Shown here: positions 17,607-26,818 of the stretch, piece after piece | How the letters are laid out: every line of letters starts with the position of its first letter | Numbering within the stretch: the first letter of the stretch is position 1 | Notes under the pieces: model-generated | Database searches by the model: none | What the model was told of the DNA's origin: nothing | Seen by the model: the letters and a program-made list of their open reading frames with translations, nothing else | Source of the DNA: Clostridia bacterium | Lineage (GTDB): Bacteria; Bacillota; Clostridia; Christensenellales; Aristaeellaceae | Direction: 5' to 3' | Assembly: GCA_017512905.1 (NCBI GenBank) | Contig: JAFWEL010000066.1 | Coordinates: forward strand, 1 to 64,000 | DNA length: 64,000 nt | Made by a program: the position numbers and the translations under genes

Positions 17607-18668
17607 TCACGCCTCCTTCCCGCGGTTCTTTTCCAGTTCGACGGCTTCCAGCACCTCAATCGGCGGCTTTTTGAGCACCTTGACGTCGATGAAATCCTTC
17701 GCCTTGCTGTGCATATACCAGCCGAGGATGCCCGTGGGGCGGAAGCGGATGACGGTGATCAGCACCACCGCGTACATCAGCATGTTGATGCCGGGCAGCA
17801 TGGCGCTGAAATGGGCGCGCAGGAACTCGGACAGCGGAATCATGATCAGGCCGCCCACCAGCGGGCCCTCCACATAGGCCGCGCCGCCCACCACCGCCGG
17901 CAGCACCGACTCGGTGCTCTTGGCCTGCACCATCAGCTCGGGGTCGATGTAACGGATGTAGCTGGCGTAGAAGAAGCCCACCAGCGCCGCCACCATGGCG
18001 GAAACCACCACGGCCATGACCTTGTACTTCGTGGGGTTGATGCCGATGGCCGCCGCGGCGTCCTCGTCCTCGCGAATGGTCCGGAGGGCGTAGCCCATGC
18101 GGGAGCGCTCGATCTTCTTCATCAACAGGTAGATACCCAGCAGCATCACCAGCCCCACGTAGTAGTAGGGCACCTTGCTCATGAACCGGAAATCCAGCAA
18201 GGAATCCTTGCCGAAGGGCAGGCCCACGCCGCTGGCCCGGCCGAAGAAGCTGGAGTTGATGATGAACTGGCGCATGGCCTCGCCAAAGGCGATGGACACC
18301 AGCGTGAAGTAGGGGCCCCGGAGGATAAAGCAGGGGTAGAAGATCACGCCCGCCACCAGGCCCACGGCCACCATCGCGAACAGGGCGGACAGCCAGGGGT
18401 TTGCCCCGGCCTTGGTGATCAGCAGGCACGAGGCATAGGCGCCCAGGCCCATGTAGGCCGCGTGGCCCAGGGAATTCTGGCCGGTCATGCCGCCCAGCAG
18501 GTTCCAGGCCATCGAAAGGGTGGACATGTAGAAGATCAATACGAACACGTTCAGCACGTAGGGCGATTTCACAAACACCGGAATCAGCACGAACACCAGC
18601 AGGATCAGCCCCAGCGCGATGGACAGATTTCGGCGATACGCACGAACCGCTTTCACATTGTTGTTCAT
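17607..18668 (-). CDS. livM: Branched-chain amino-acid type ABC permease
   Basis: An integral membrane permease of 353 residues with about nine to ten hydrophobic segments. The family motif GHAAYMGLGAYASCLL is near residue 68, and an EAA-like cytoplasmic loop (VSIAFGEAMRQFII) follows. It forms the channel with LivH. GGAGG precedes the ATG. The long charged C-terminal tail (last 35 residues, with EAVELEKNRGKEA) probably lies in the cytoplasm. Two bases separate it from livH. Confidence 0.92.
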   Translation of the reverse strand: MNNNVKAVRAYRRNLSIALGLILLVFVLIPVFVKSPYVLNVFVLIFYMSTLSMAWNLLGGMTGQNSLGHAAYMGLGAYASCLLITKAGANPWLSALFAMVAVGLVAGVIFYPCFILRGPYFTLVSIAFGEAMRQFIINSSFFGRASGVGLPFGKDSLLDFRFMSKVPYYYVGLVMLLGIYLLMKKIERSRMGYALRTIREDEDAAAAIGINPTKYKVMAVVVSAMVAALVGFFYASYIRYIDPELMVQAKSTESVLPAVVGGAAYVEGPLVGGLIMIPLSEFLRAHFSAMLPGINMLMYAVVLITVIRFRPTGILGWYMHSKAKDFIDVKVLKKPPIEVLEAVELEKNRGKEA

Positions 18669-18670
18669 CG

Positions 18671-19534
18671 TTACTTCCTCCTGATGATGATAAGCTGACG
18701 GACGACCAGGATCACGATGAAGGTGACAAACACGATCAGGTCGCTGTAAGAGGGGCTGATAAACAGGGCCACCATCGTTTCAAGGATGCCCAGGAATATG
18801 CCGGCGAAGAACGCCCCGGGGATGGAGCCCAGGCCGCCCACGACCACGACGATCAGCGCCCGGAAGCCGAAGGCCGAGCCGGCGGTGGGGAAGATGGTAT
18901 AGAAGCCGGTGAGCAACGCGCCGGCCACGCCCGCCAGGGCGGTGCCCAGGCCATAGGTGAGTATGTAGATGCGCTTGGCGTTGATGCCCACGACCTCCGC
19001 GCCCACGGGGTTCTGGGACACGGCGCGAATCTGCTTGCCGGTGGTGGTGTATTTCAGGAACGCGAACAGCGCGATGGATATGACGATCAGCACCCCGAAG
19101 CTGATGAGCCGGGGCAGCGACAGATTCACCGGTCCGAGGGTGATGTAGGTCTGGGAATAGGAGGTGGGGATGGTGCGGTATTCCGACCCGAACAGCACCA
19201 GCGCCAGGTTGGAGAGCAGCATGCCCATGCCCACGGTCAGGAACAGCAGGTTGGTGAAGCTGTTGGTGCGCAGGGAGGGTGTGATCAGCGTGTGCTGGAT
19301 CAGCGCGCCCAGCAGGAACATCAGTATCGCCACCAGCGGCACACAGGCATAGGGGTCGAGCCCCAGGTGCGTGGACAGCAGCAGCGTCAGGTACATGCCT
19401 ACCATCAGCATCTCGCCGTGGCAGAAGTTGACGATCTTCATCACGCCGAAGATGACGTTCTGGCCCATGCCCATCAGGGAATAGAAGCCCCCGATCAACA
19501 GGCCATTTACACACGCTTGCAGGAAAATGCTCAA
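18671..19534 (-). CDS. livH: Branched-chain amino-acid type ABC permease
   Basis: An integral membrane permease of 287 residues, first gene of the operon. Motifs are GGFYSLMGMGQNVIFGVMK near the N-terminus, the cytoplasmic ISQNPVGAEV-like loop (here AVSQNPVGAEVVGI) and GGLGSIPGAFFAGIFLG. I place the start at TTG 19534 because GGGGAGG lies eight bases upstream; an upstream ATG at 19588 adds 18 polar residues and has no ribosome binding site. A promoter is at 19619-19647. Confidence 0.9.
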   Translation of the reverse strand: MSIFLQACVNGLLIGGFYSLMGMGQNVIFGVMKIVNFCHGEMLMVGMYLTLLLSTHLGLDPYACVPLVAILMFLLGALIQHTLITPSLRTNSFTNLLFLTVGMGMLLSNLALVLFGSEYRTIPTSYSQTYITLGPVNLSLPRLISFGVLIVISIALFAFLKYTTTGKQIRAVSQNPVGAEVVGINAKRIYILTYGLGTALAGVAGALLTGFYTIFPTAGSAFGFRALIVVVVGGLGSIPGAFFAGIFLGILETMVALFISPSYSDLIVFVTFIVILVVRQLIIIRRK

Positions 19535-19618
19535 ATTATCATCCTCCCCGTCTCTGCTGGAATCCAAATTGTGACGCAAATGCGGCACTCGTTAGGATTC
19601 GGTTTGAATTATGACAAC

Positions 19619-19647
19619 ATTATAGAACATAATGACAATAAATGCAA
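19619..19647 (-). promoter_or_regulatory. Promoter of the liv-type operon
   Basis: On the minus strand TTGCAT (19647-19642), a 17-nt spacer and TATAAT (19624-19619). The leader to livH is about 80 nt and shows no riboswitch I recognise. Confidence 0.6.
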
Positions 19648-19692
19648 GGGGTTAAACAAAAATTACCCATATGCAATGTGGGAGATGACGAA

Positions 19693-19717
19693 AACCCGAG
19701 GGCAATGCCCTCGGGTT
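19693..19717 (-). terminator. Terminator of glgA
   Basis: AACCCGAGGGC (19693-19703) pairs with GCCCTCGGGTT (19707-19717) over a 3-nt loop. On the minus strand the stem ends in GGGTTTTCG. It lies 21 nt past the glgA stop. Confidence 0.75.
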
Positions 19718-19737
19718 GTTGATGGGAATCGGTTGGC

Positions 19738-21222
19738 TTATTCTGCCGCTTCCTCAGGGGTGGACAGCTCCTCGTAGAGCGCCAGGTACTTCCTGGCGGA
19801 GTTTTCCCAGGAGACGTCCTTGGCCATATCCCTGCGGACCATCTCGTTCCAGCGGTCCCGGTTGTCAAAGTACAGCGCCTTGGCGCGGTTGATGGCGTTC
19901 AGCAGCAGGTCGGCCTGATAGCGGTCGAAGGTGAAGCCGTTGCCATCGTCGGTCACTTCATTGTAGGGCAGCACGGTGTCCTTCAGGCCGCCGGTCTCGC
20001 GCACGATGGGCACGGTGCCGTAGCGCATGGCGATCAACTGGGTCAGGCCGCAGGGCTCGAACAGGCTGGGCACCAGCAGGGCGTCCGCGCCGGCGTAGAT
20101 CTGGTGGGAGAGGCTTTCATTGTAGGAGATATAGGCGCACACCCGGCCCTTGTTCTCGCTCTCGTAATACCGGAAGGAGCCCTCGTAGCGGGGGTCGCCG
20201 GTGCCCAGTATGACCACCTGGGTGCGCTCGTCCACCATCTCCGGAAATACGGCGTTCACCAGGTCGAGGCCCTTCTGGTCCGTCAGGCGGGAGATCAGGC
20301 CGATCACGAACTGGCTGTCGTCCTTCTCCAGGCCCAGCTGCTCCTGGATTGCGCGCTTGTTTTCGATCTTCCTGTCCAGCACGCTGTCGATGTCGTACTC
20401 GGCGGCCAGGAGCTTGTCGGTGGCGCTGTTCCAGAGGTCCACGTCGATGCCGTTGACGATGCCCTTCAGCTTGGGACGGTGATAGTACAGGTGGCCGTTC
20501 AGGCCCTCGCCGTAGAACGAGGTTTGGATCTCCTCGGCGTAGGTTTCGCTGACGGTGGTGATCCTGTCGGCATAGGCCAGGCCGCCCTTGAACATGTTGG
20601 CGTCGTTCTCGTTCTGTTTCATCACCGGGTAATCGAACAGGTAGTCCGGCAGCCCGGTCCAGTACTTGAGGTGGTCGATGCCGCAGATGCCCTGGAAGCG
20701 CAGGTTATGGATGGTCAGTATGCTCTTGGCGCTGCCCACGGGGGTGTTGTCGAAGCGGGTGCGCAGGTACAGCGGCACCAGGCTGGCCTGCCAGTCGTGG
20801 CAGTGGATCACGTCGGGAATCCACTCCAGGTAGTTCATCACGGCCAGGACTGCCTTGGAGAAGTAGCAGTACTTGGGAATGTCCTCCCAGAGGCCGGTAT
20901 AGGGATTGCCCCAGTCAAAGAATTCCCGGTTGTCGATGAAGTCGTAGATCACGCCGTCCATCACCAGCTCCATGATGCCCACATAGAACTGACGGCCGTC
21001 CATGCACAGGTCCATCATGAAGTTGCCCCGATAGAGCATCTGGTCCTTGAACTTCGGGGGAATGCAGGCGTAGTTGGGCAGGAAGACGCGCACCTCGCAG
21101 CCCAGCGGGGTCAGCGCCCGGGGCAGGGCGTACATCACGTCGCCGAGGCCGCCCGTCTTGACAAAGGGATAGCATTCCGAGCCGATGAAGGCGATCTTGC
21201 GCGCCTGGTTGTTGACAGACAT
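19738..21222 (-). CDS. glgA: Glycogen synthase (ADP-glucose)
   Basis: A GT5 glucosyltransferase that extends alpha-1,4-glucan chains from ADP-glucose in the cytoplasm. The 494-residue product has the donor-binding KTGGLGDVMYALP motif near residue 23 and the GT-B catalytic segment LFEPCGLTQLIAMRYG, followed by ETGGLKDTV. I chose the ATG at 21222 with AAAGGAG eight bases upstream; a longer in-frame stretch has no ribosome binding site. No other glycogen genes are adjacent, so it stands as its own unit with a terminator at 19693-19717. Confidence 0.94.
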   Translation of the reverse strand: MSVNNQARKIAFIGSECYPFVKTGGLGDVMYALPRALTPLGCEVRVFLPNYACIPPKFKDQMLYRGNFMMDLCMDGRQFYVGIMELVMDGVIYDFIDNREFFDWGNPYTGLWEDIPKYCYFSKAVLAVMNYLEWIPDVIHCHDWQASLVPLYLRTRFDNTPVGSAKSILTIHNLRFQGICGIDHLKYWTGLPDYLFDYPVMKQNENDANMFKGGLAYADRITTVSETYAEEIQTSFYGEGLNGHLYYHRPKLKGIVNGIDVDLWNSATDKLLAAEYDIDSVLDRKIENKRAIQEQLGLEKDDSQFVIGLISRLTDQKGLDLVNAVFPEMVDERTQVVILGTGDPRYEGSFRYYESENKGRVCAYISYNESLSHQIYAGADALLVPSLFEPCGLTQLIAMRYGTVPIVRETGGLKDTVLPYNEVTDDGNGFTFDRYQADLLLNAINRAKALYFDNRDRWNEMVRRDMAKDVSWENSARKYLALYEELSTPEEAAE

Positions 21223-21343
21223 AGGCAATACTCCTTTGCGTGTTAATTTCATTGGTATAAGTATAACACAAGCGCGGGGCTGAGGCAAGTATGAAATGAA
21301 GCGCGTTTCCAAATATTGGAAACACGCTTCAGCTGTGCGGGTA

Positions 21344-22096
21344 TCAGCTTTCCAGGATCCTGGCGAGGAATTCCCGCGTCCTGGGATGCTCCGGCTGGGT
21401 GAAGATGACCTCGGGAGCGCCGCTTTCGACGATCACGCCGCCGTCCATGAACACCACCCGGTCGCACACGTCCCGGGCAAAGCCCATCTCGTGGGTGACC
21501 ACCAGCATCGTAAGTCCCGACGACGCCAGGTCCTTCATGACGGCGAGCACCTCGCCGACCATCTCCGGGTCAAGGGCGCTGGTGGGCTCGTCGAAAAGCA
21601 GCACGTCCGGGTTCATCGACAGCGCCCGGGCAATGGCCACGCGCTGCTTCTGGCCGCCGGAGAGCTGGCGGGGCTTGGCCTTGACGTACACGTCCATGCC
21701 CACCTTGCGCAGGTATTCCATGGCGGTGTTTTCCGCCTCGGCGCGGCTGCGCTTGAGCACCTTCATCTGACCCACCACGCAGTTTTCCAGCGCCGTCATG
21801 TTGGCGAACAGGTTGAACTGCTGGAACACCATGCCCACGTGGGCCCGGTACATCTGCAGGTTGAAGCCCTCTGACCGGATGCTCTGGCCGTGGTAGAGCA
21901 CCTCGCCGCCGGAGGGCTTTTCCAGCAGGTTCATGCACCGCAGCAGCGTGGACTTGCCCGAGCCGCTGGAGCCGATGATCGACACCACCTGGCCCTTGCG
22001 CACGGAAAAATCCACGTCCCGCAGCACCTCGTGGTCGCCGAAGGACTTGCTCAGATGGCGCACCTCGATGATCTTCTCTGCCTTGTTGTCAATCAA
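21344..22096 (-). CDS. Polar amino-acid ABC ATPase (probable lysine importer)
   Basis: The ATPase subunit, 250 residues, of a His/Gln/Lys-type importer. Walker A is GSSGSGKST, the signature is [15 protein letters not shown], Walker B is [15 protein letters not shown], and the H-loop is VVTHEMGFA. The start is TTG at 22096, with GAGGAGG eight bases upstream, overlapping the permease stop by 8 nt. It is the third gene of an operon controlled by a lysine riboswitch, which points to lysine as substrate. Confidence 0.93.
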   Translation of the reverse strand: MIDNKAEKIIEVRHLSKSFGDHEVLRDVDFSVRKGQVVSIIGSSGSGKSTLLRCMNLLEKPSGGEVLYHGQSIRSEGFNLQMYRAHVGMVFQQFNLFANMTALENCVVGQMKVLKRSRAEAENTAMEYLRKVGMDVYVKAKPRQLSGGQKQRVAIARALSMNPDVLLFDEPTSALDPEMVGEVLAVMKDLASSGLTMLVVTHEMGFARDVCDRVVFMDGGVIVESGAPEVIFTQPEHPRTREFLARILES

Positions 22097-22880
22097 TGCG
22101 CTCGCCTCCTCTGCCGATCAGCTCGACGTCCGGAACGGACTGGGAGCCGTGTATGGCGTAGTTGTCCGGGCCGTCCATCTTCTTTTCCAGCCACCGCAGC
22201 AGGCGGGTGACGGTGAAGGTCATCACAAAGTAGACGCAGGAGGTGATGAAGAACACCTCAAAGTACTTGAAATAGGTGCCCGCGGCGGATTTGGACACGA
22301 AGAACAGCTCCGTCACGGAGATGACGTTGAGCACCGAGGTGTCCTTGATGTTGATGACGAACTCGTTGCCCAGGGCCGGCAGTATGTTGCGGATGGCCTG
22401 GGGCAGCACCACGTTCAGCATGCTCTGGCCGTAGGTCATGCCGATGGCCAGGGCGGCCTCCTGCTGGCCGGGGTCCACCGACTGGATGCCGCCGCGCACG
22501 ATCTCGGACAGGTACGCGCCGGTGTTGATGGACACGATCACGAAGCCCGCCAGCAGGTGGGGCAGATTGATGTGAAACACCGAGGCCATGCCGTAGAAGA
22601 TGACCATGGACTGGACGATCATCGGGGTGGAGCGGAAGATTTCAATGTACACGCCCAGTATGGTGCGCACGAGCTTCAGCACATAGTAGCGCACCTTTCC
22701 GTCCTCGCGCTCGCAGGGCATGGCCCGCACGTAGCCGACGCCCAGGCCGATGATGAAGCCGACGATAGTGCCCGTCAGCGCGATCAGCAGCGTGGTCGCC
22801 GCGCCCTGCAGGAACAGGCTGCCATAGGTCTTGACAAAGAAGAATACCCATTCAAAGAAGCCGGATTGCGCGTTCGGCAA
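22089..22880 (-). CDS. Polar amino-acid ABC permease (probable lysine importer)
   Basis: A membrane permease of 263 residues of the His/Glu/Gln/Arg type, with the family segment [20 protein letters not shown] and the EAA-loop [20 protein letters not shown]. About five membrane helices are visible. The start is TTG at 22880 with AAAGG upstream. A leaky-terminator-like hairpin (22925-22958) separates it from the binding-protein gene, so it is probably made in smaller amounts. Confidence 0.92.
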   Translation of the reverse strand: MPNAQSGFFEWVFFFVKTYGSLFLQGAATTLLIALTGTIVGFIIGLGVGYVRAMPCEREDGKVRYYVLKLVRTILGVYIEIFRSTPMIVQSMVIFYGMASVFHINLPHLLAGFVIVSINTGAYLSEIVRGGIQSVDPGQQEAALAIGMTYGQSMLNVVLPQAIRNILPALGNEFVINIKDTSVLNVISVTELFFVSKSAAGTYFKYFEVFFITSCVYFVMTFTVTRLLRWLEKKMDGPDNYAIHGSQSVPDVELIGRGGERID

Positions 22881-22924
22881 TTCAATCAGACCTTTCGTGG
22901 TTGGTTTGTATTATTACAAATGGA

Positions 22925-22958
22925 CATTGAAAAACGGGACGCATCCCGTTTTTCAATG
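22925..22958 (-). terminator. Intra-operon terminator-like hairpin
   Basis: CATTGAAAAACGGGA (22925-22939) pairs perfectly with TCCCGTTTTTCAATG (22944-22958) over a 4-nt loop. Within the RNA, the GC-rich core is followed by five U. It lies between the binding-protein and permease genes and would let only part of the transcripts continue. Confidence 0.7.
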
Positions 22959-22978
22959 CCCAATTGCCTACGTTCGGA

Positions 22979-23776
22979 TTATTCCGCGGACACCGGCTGG
23001 TTCAGCACGGCGTTGTCCATCAGTTCGTTGCGCGCGTCGGCGTCGATGCCGGCCAGGATGCCGTTGATCTGCTCGATCAGCTCGGGCTGGCCCTGCTTCA
23101 GGGCGACGGCGATGGAGGTGTCCTCCTCGGAGGCCACGAAGCCGGGGGTCACGAAGGCCAGGTTGGCGTTGGCCGCGCAGGCGGACACCGCGCCGGGACG
23201 CTCGGAGATGTAGCCGTCGATGGCGCCGGAGGTCAGCGCGGTGATCATGGCGGGGAAGGTCTCCATGGCGGGCATCTTGTTGATGCCTTCCAGCTGGTCA
23301 AGCACGGTATAGTGGAAGGTGTTCAGCTGGGCGGTGATCTTCGCGTTGGCGAAGTCGGCGAGGGTCTGGGCGTTGGCATAATCGCCGTCGGCGCGCACGA
23401 CCACCACCAGGTCGCTGTTGTAATAGGCGTCGGTGAAGTCCACGGTGATCTTGCGCTCGGCGGTGGGGGACATGCCGGCGATGACGGCGTCGATCATCCC
23501 GCTGTTCAGGGCAGGAATCAGGCCGTCCCACTCGATCTTCACCACAACCAGCTCCTTGTCCAGGGCCTCGGCGATGCGCTTGGCGATCTCCACGTCATAG
23601 CCGCCGGCATAGCCCATGCCGCCGTCGATGGGCACGCTGTTCTCGTCGGCCTCGACCTGGGTCCAGTTGAAGGGGGGATAGTCGCACTCCATGCCCACGC
23701 GGAACTGGCCCTCGGCGAAGGCGCAGGTGGAGAGGAGCATGGCGATGGCCAGCAGGGTGACGATGATTCTCTTCAT
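22979..23776 (-). CDS. Polar amino-acid ABC binding protein (probable lysine-binding)
   Basis: A type II periplasmic-binding-fold protein of 265 residues. Its signal peptide ends LLSTCAFA-EG; the Cys does not sit in a proper lipobox, since Thr is at -1. The mature start FRVGMECDYPPFNW and the segment YAGGYDVEIAKRIAEAL are classic for family 3 solute-binding proteins, as is the segment MSPTAERKITVDFTDAYY. The ATG at 23776 has GGAGG upstream. It is the first gene behind the lysine riboswitch at 23873-24042, so it most likely binds lysine. Confidence 0.93.
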   Translation of the reverse strand: MKRIIVTLLAIAMLLSTCAFAEGQFRVGMECDYPPFNWTQVEADENSVPIDGGMGYAGGYDVEIAKRIAEALDKELVVVKIEWDGLIPALNSGMIDAVIAGMSPTAERKITVDFTDAYYNSDLVVVVRADGDYANAQTLADFANAKITAQLNTFHYTVLDQLEGINKMPAMETFPAMITALTSGAIDGYISERPGAVSACAANANLAFVTPGFVASEEDTSIAVALKQGQPELIEQINGILAGIDADARNELMDNAVLNQPVSAE

Positions 23777-23800
23777 AGAGGTATCCTCCTTGGATGTAGT

Positions 23801-23834
23801 AAAAAACGATGACCGAAGTCCTATGCTCCGGTCA
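23801..23834 (-). terminator. Riboswitch expression-platform terminator
   Basis: On the minus strand TGACCGGAG (23834-23826) and CTTCGGTCA (23818-23810) form a 9-bp stem (one G-U pair), followed by TCGTTTTTT. It lies between the lysine aptamer and the binding-protein start. When lysine is bound this would stop transcription. Confidence 0.8.
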
Positions 23835-23872
23835 CGCGACGACGCCCGAAGGGGCAATCATGTCAGAGATCA

Positions 23873-24042
23873 GAGATAGCGCCCCATAACCACGAATGGC
23901 TATGACAGTGAACCGCATGTTCTGCGGCCCCCCAACCGGCCGAGGCTCCTGACCGCGGCAGGCTTCGGCGAAATCCCCTTTCCCGCCGCGTCAAAGCCCC
24001 GGACGGCTCGACGGCGGTACTGATGAATCCCGCGCCTCTATC
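23873..24042 (-). ncRNA. Lysine riboswitch aptamer (L box)
   Basis: Reading the minus strand from 24042, the conserved L-box blocks come in order: GATAGAGGCGCG (P1 and loop E), ATTCATCAGTA, GAAAGGGGA, TCGCCGAAG, GGTTGGGG, CTGTCATAGCC, and GGGGCGCTATCTC closing P1. Spacing and length (about 170 nt) fit the lysine aptamer. A consensus promoter precedes it and an intrinsic terminator follows. It controls a polar amino-acid ABC importer. A covariance-model scan was not run, but the match to the known pattern is extensive. Confidence 0.93.
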
Positions 24043-24060
24043 GATCATTCATTTTTCTTC

Positions 24061-24088
24061 ATTATAGTGTATGTACGGTCTGTGTCAA
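24061..24088 (-). promoter_or_regulatory. Promoter of the lysine riboswitch operon
   Basis: On the minus strand TTGACA (24088-24083), a 16-nt spacer and TATAAT (24066-24061). The start of transcription would fall just before the aptamer. Confidence 0.85.
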
Positions 24089-24194
24089 GGGAAACAACGT
24101 AAATTTTAACGCGATCGCCAGGATGTCATGGCGCGAACGAAGCCACTGTAGCAGTTGCGCGGACGTTGGGGGTTTGGCGATTGATCAGGCGTAT

Positions 24195-24210
24195 ACAAAT
24201 CAGAATTTCA
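24195..24210. repeat. Dispersed repeat, single arm (copy 3)
   Basis: ACAAATCAGAATTTCA lies in the divergent region between the lysine importer and the GH95-like gene. Only one arm is recognisable. Confidence 0.55.
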
Positions 24211-24255
24211 CCAGACCGAACAGGCGCCATGCCGAAAATATTTACTTCTGTTCGT

Positions 24256-24284
24256 TTGCGATTTCTGTGCCGAGGGTATATAAT
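24256..24284 (+). promoter_or_regulatory. Promoter of the GH95-like gene
   Basis: TTGCGA (24256-24261), a 17-nt spacer and TATAAT (24279-24284), about 50 nt before the ATG at 24342. Confidence 0.6.
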
Positions 24285-24341
24285 GAAGCTACGAAAATGA
24301 AAAGATGTGCATGACCGGCAGGCCCGTTGTCAGGAGGGGCG

Positions 24342-26783
24342 ATGACCGGCGATCATGAATCCGGCAGAGAAAGCGTGATGATGCGTATGAATTACGTCAA
24401 AGGACTGCACAATCACTTTACACAGCCGCCCCGGCTGGTTCCGGCAGGGGGCGTGGACGTCTCCGGAGGTGGCCGGTGGCGCGTCTGGACCCACGCGGGG
24501 ACGAAGATCGACGCGCCTGTGCTCGGCAACGGCGACATGCTGGCCGCCTTTGCCGGACCGCCCCGCTGGCCCCAGTTCTGGCTGACCACCAACGACTTCT
24601 GGCAGATGACCTCCAATCCTAACTACGAGTTCTTCCATGACAACGGCGTAGCCAAGCGGGACGGCGCGGTGGCCCTGGGCAGCCCCCGTCCGCTAGGACG
24701 GCTGGTGTTCGACATACCCCAGCTGGCCGACGCCGGCTATGATGTCACCCAGTCCTTTGAGGACGCCACGACCCACGCCGCCTTCGCGCTGCCCGACGGC
24801 CGAACGCTGCATATGGACAGCTGGGTCGCAGCGGGAGAGAACCTGCTGGTGGTGACTTTTACAGGGAATTTGGAGTGCGACCTGTCCCTTGAGCTCCTGT
24901 TTCCCAACGAGCCGGGAAAGGGCTGCGACGACTATGTGGACTGCATGGGGGATTGCGAGGACGACGAGCAGCTTGCCGGGACCTTCAAGGGCCTCGTGGG
25001 CGGCCGGCCCCTGCAGGTGCGCAACGTCAGCCGGGGCGTCGCCTGGGGCTGGCGGGAGTTTTCCGACGGCGTGGACGTGCCGACCCGGCTGGCCTATGGC
25101 GCGCGGTTCCTGGGCAGGGAGGAGAATCGCGCCCACCTTCGCCCCGGCGAGCGGCTTGAGTGCGTCGTCGCCCTGCGCAGCTGGGCCAAGACTGCCCGTC
25201 CCGTGGAGTACGCCCGCTCCCGCGCCCGCTGGATCACCGTGAGCGATTTGGACAGACTGCGCGCGGCCCATGAGCTCTGGTGGCGTGACTTCTGGAATAC
25301 TTCCGGCATTTGGGTGGACGACGAACAGCTGATGACCCATTACTACCTGTCCCAGTACATGCTGGCCAGCCTCTCCCGGGACCCGGACTACCCGCCGAAT
25401 ATATTGGGGATCTCCACGTTCGACCGCATGGCCTGGAACGGTAATTACAAGATCAATTACAATCATCAATCGCCCTATCTGGGACTGCTGGCCGCCGGCC
25501 ACTTTGAACAGTCGGACCCCCACGACGCGCCCTATCTGGCGATGCTCGACATCGGCAGGGAGATGAGCCTTCGACTGCTGAAGCATCCCGGCGTCTACCT
25601 GCCCCTGGGCCTGGGGCCTGCCGGCATGGTCAGCGAGGCACTGCTGCTGCACATGAAATCACCGGCGGTGCACGGCGCGCTGAACATGCTGCTGCGCTGG
25701 CGGCTCTCCATGGACCGGGAATACCTGTTGAGGGTCTATCCGTACCTGAGCGCGGTGGCGGAGTTCTGGGAGCATGACCTGGTGGAGCGGGACGGCGTGC
25801 TCCACGTGGTGGACGACGGCATGCACGAGCGGGTCACCCGGGACGTGCTGGAGCACGGCGTACCCGAGGACCCGGTCAACACGCTGGGCTACCTGAGAAG
25901 CTTCTTTGCTGACATGATCGACGCCAGCGCATGGCTGGGGGTGGACGGGGAGCGCCGGGAGCTGTGGCGGCGCATCCTGGAAAAGCTGGCCCCCTATCCG
26001 GTGGGCACCATCGGGGAGATCGGGGAGAACCCGACGCTGTGGAACGAGGGCGAGCTCACCGTCCAGGCGCTCCTGCCCGAGGCCATGAAGCATGTGCCGG
26101 TCTTTCTGAACGAGGGCAAGGGGGGAAAGTGGTCGCTGAACTTCCCCGGAAACGTAATGCAGATCTATCCAGCGGGGGCCATCGGCCTGGATTCGCCGGA
26201 ATCGGAGCTGGCTGTGGCCCGCAATACCATCGCGGCGCTTTCTGAGATGGAGCATGCCCTGGCGAAACGGGGAAACCCCTCCGCCCAGGTGGCGGCCAGC
26301 GGCGCATGGAACGCCACAAACCTGGGCTGCCTGTTCTTCCCGGCGGCGGTGCGCGTGGGCTATGATCCGGAGTGCATCCTGCGCGAGCTGAAGGCCAAGC
26401 TCACCCAAACGGGCATGCCCAATGGATTCGTGAAGGGTAATCCCCACGGCATCGAGAACCTTTCCACCGTGCCCAACACGCTCCAGGAGATGATGCTGCT
26501 GTCCCACCAGGGCACGGTCAGGGTGTTCCCCGTGTGGCCGAGGCAACAGCTTGGCAGCGCCGCCTTCTTTGGCCTGCGCGCCCGGGGTGGATTTGTGGTG
26601 GACGCGACGCTGACAGATGGCGAGGTATCCCGGGTCCGCGTGTCCTGTCCCGTGGGCGGACGACTGAGGATTGAAAACCCGTGGCCGAAGCGAATAGCGA
26701 AGGTCAACGGCCAGGCGTTTGAAGGGGAAGCGCTGGAGATCGACACGCGCCCCGGCAACATCCTGGAAATTCGCCCGCTGTGA
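24342..26783 (+). CDS. GH95-like glycoside hydrolase
   Basis: A predicted cytoplasmic exo-glycosidase of 813 residues with an (alpha/alpha)6 barrel between beta domains. The Asn-x-Asn pair used by GH95 enzymes appears at Asn372 and Asn374. The C-terminal EMMLLSHQGTVRVFPVWP matches the GH95 EMLLQSH...LLPALP block. At the position of the GH95 catalytic Asp the residue is Glu705 (GIENL). No signal peptide is present. GH95 contains alpha-L-fucosidases and alpha-L-galactosidases, both relevant to pectin and RG-II. The ATG at 24342 has AGGAGG upstream; the TTG at 24327 has none. It opens the carbohydrate island. The substrate is uncertain. Confidence 0.75.
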   Translation: MTGDHESGRESVMMRMNYVKGLHNHFTQPPRLVPAGGVDVSGGGRWRVWTHAGTKIDAPVLGNGDMLAAFAGPPRWPQFWLTTNDFWQMTSNPNYEFFHDNGVAKRDGAVALGSPRPLGRLVFDIPQLADAGYDVTQSFEDATTHAAFALPDGRTLHMDSWVAAGENLLVVTFTGNLECDLSLELLFPNEPGKGCDDYVDCMGDCEDDEQLAGTFKGLVGGRPLQVRNVSRGVAWGWREFSDGVDVPTRLAYGARFLGREENRAHLRPGERLECVVALRSWAKTARPVEYARSRARWITVSDLDRLRAAHELWWRDFWNTSGIWVDDEQLMTHYYLSQYMLASLSRDPDYPPNILGISTFDRMAWNGNYKINYNHQSPYLGLLAAGHFEQSDPHDAPYLAMLDIGREMSLRLLKHPGVYLPLGLGPAGMVSEALLLHMKSPAVHGALNMLLRWRLSMDREYLLRVYPYLSAVAEFWEHDLVERDGVLHVVDDGMHERVTRDVLEHGVPEDPVNTLGYLRSFFADMIDASAWLGVDGERRELWRRILEKLAPYPVGTIGEIGENPTLWNEGELTVQALLPEAMKHVPVFLNEGKGGKWSLNFPGNVMQIYPAGAIGLDSPESELAVARNTIAALSEMEHALAKRGNPSAQVAASGAWNATNLGCLFFPAAVRVGYDPECILRELKAKLTQTGMPNGFVKGNPHGIENLSTVPNTLQEMMLLSHQGTVRVFPVWPRQQLGSAAFFGLRARGGFVVDATLTDGEVSRVRVSCPVGGRLRIENPWPKRIAKVNGQAFEGEALEIDTRPGNILEIRPL

Positions 26784-26818
26784 ACGATTTATTTTATCTC
26801 GTATCGATTCAGTCAGAT

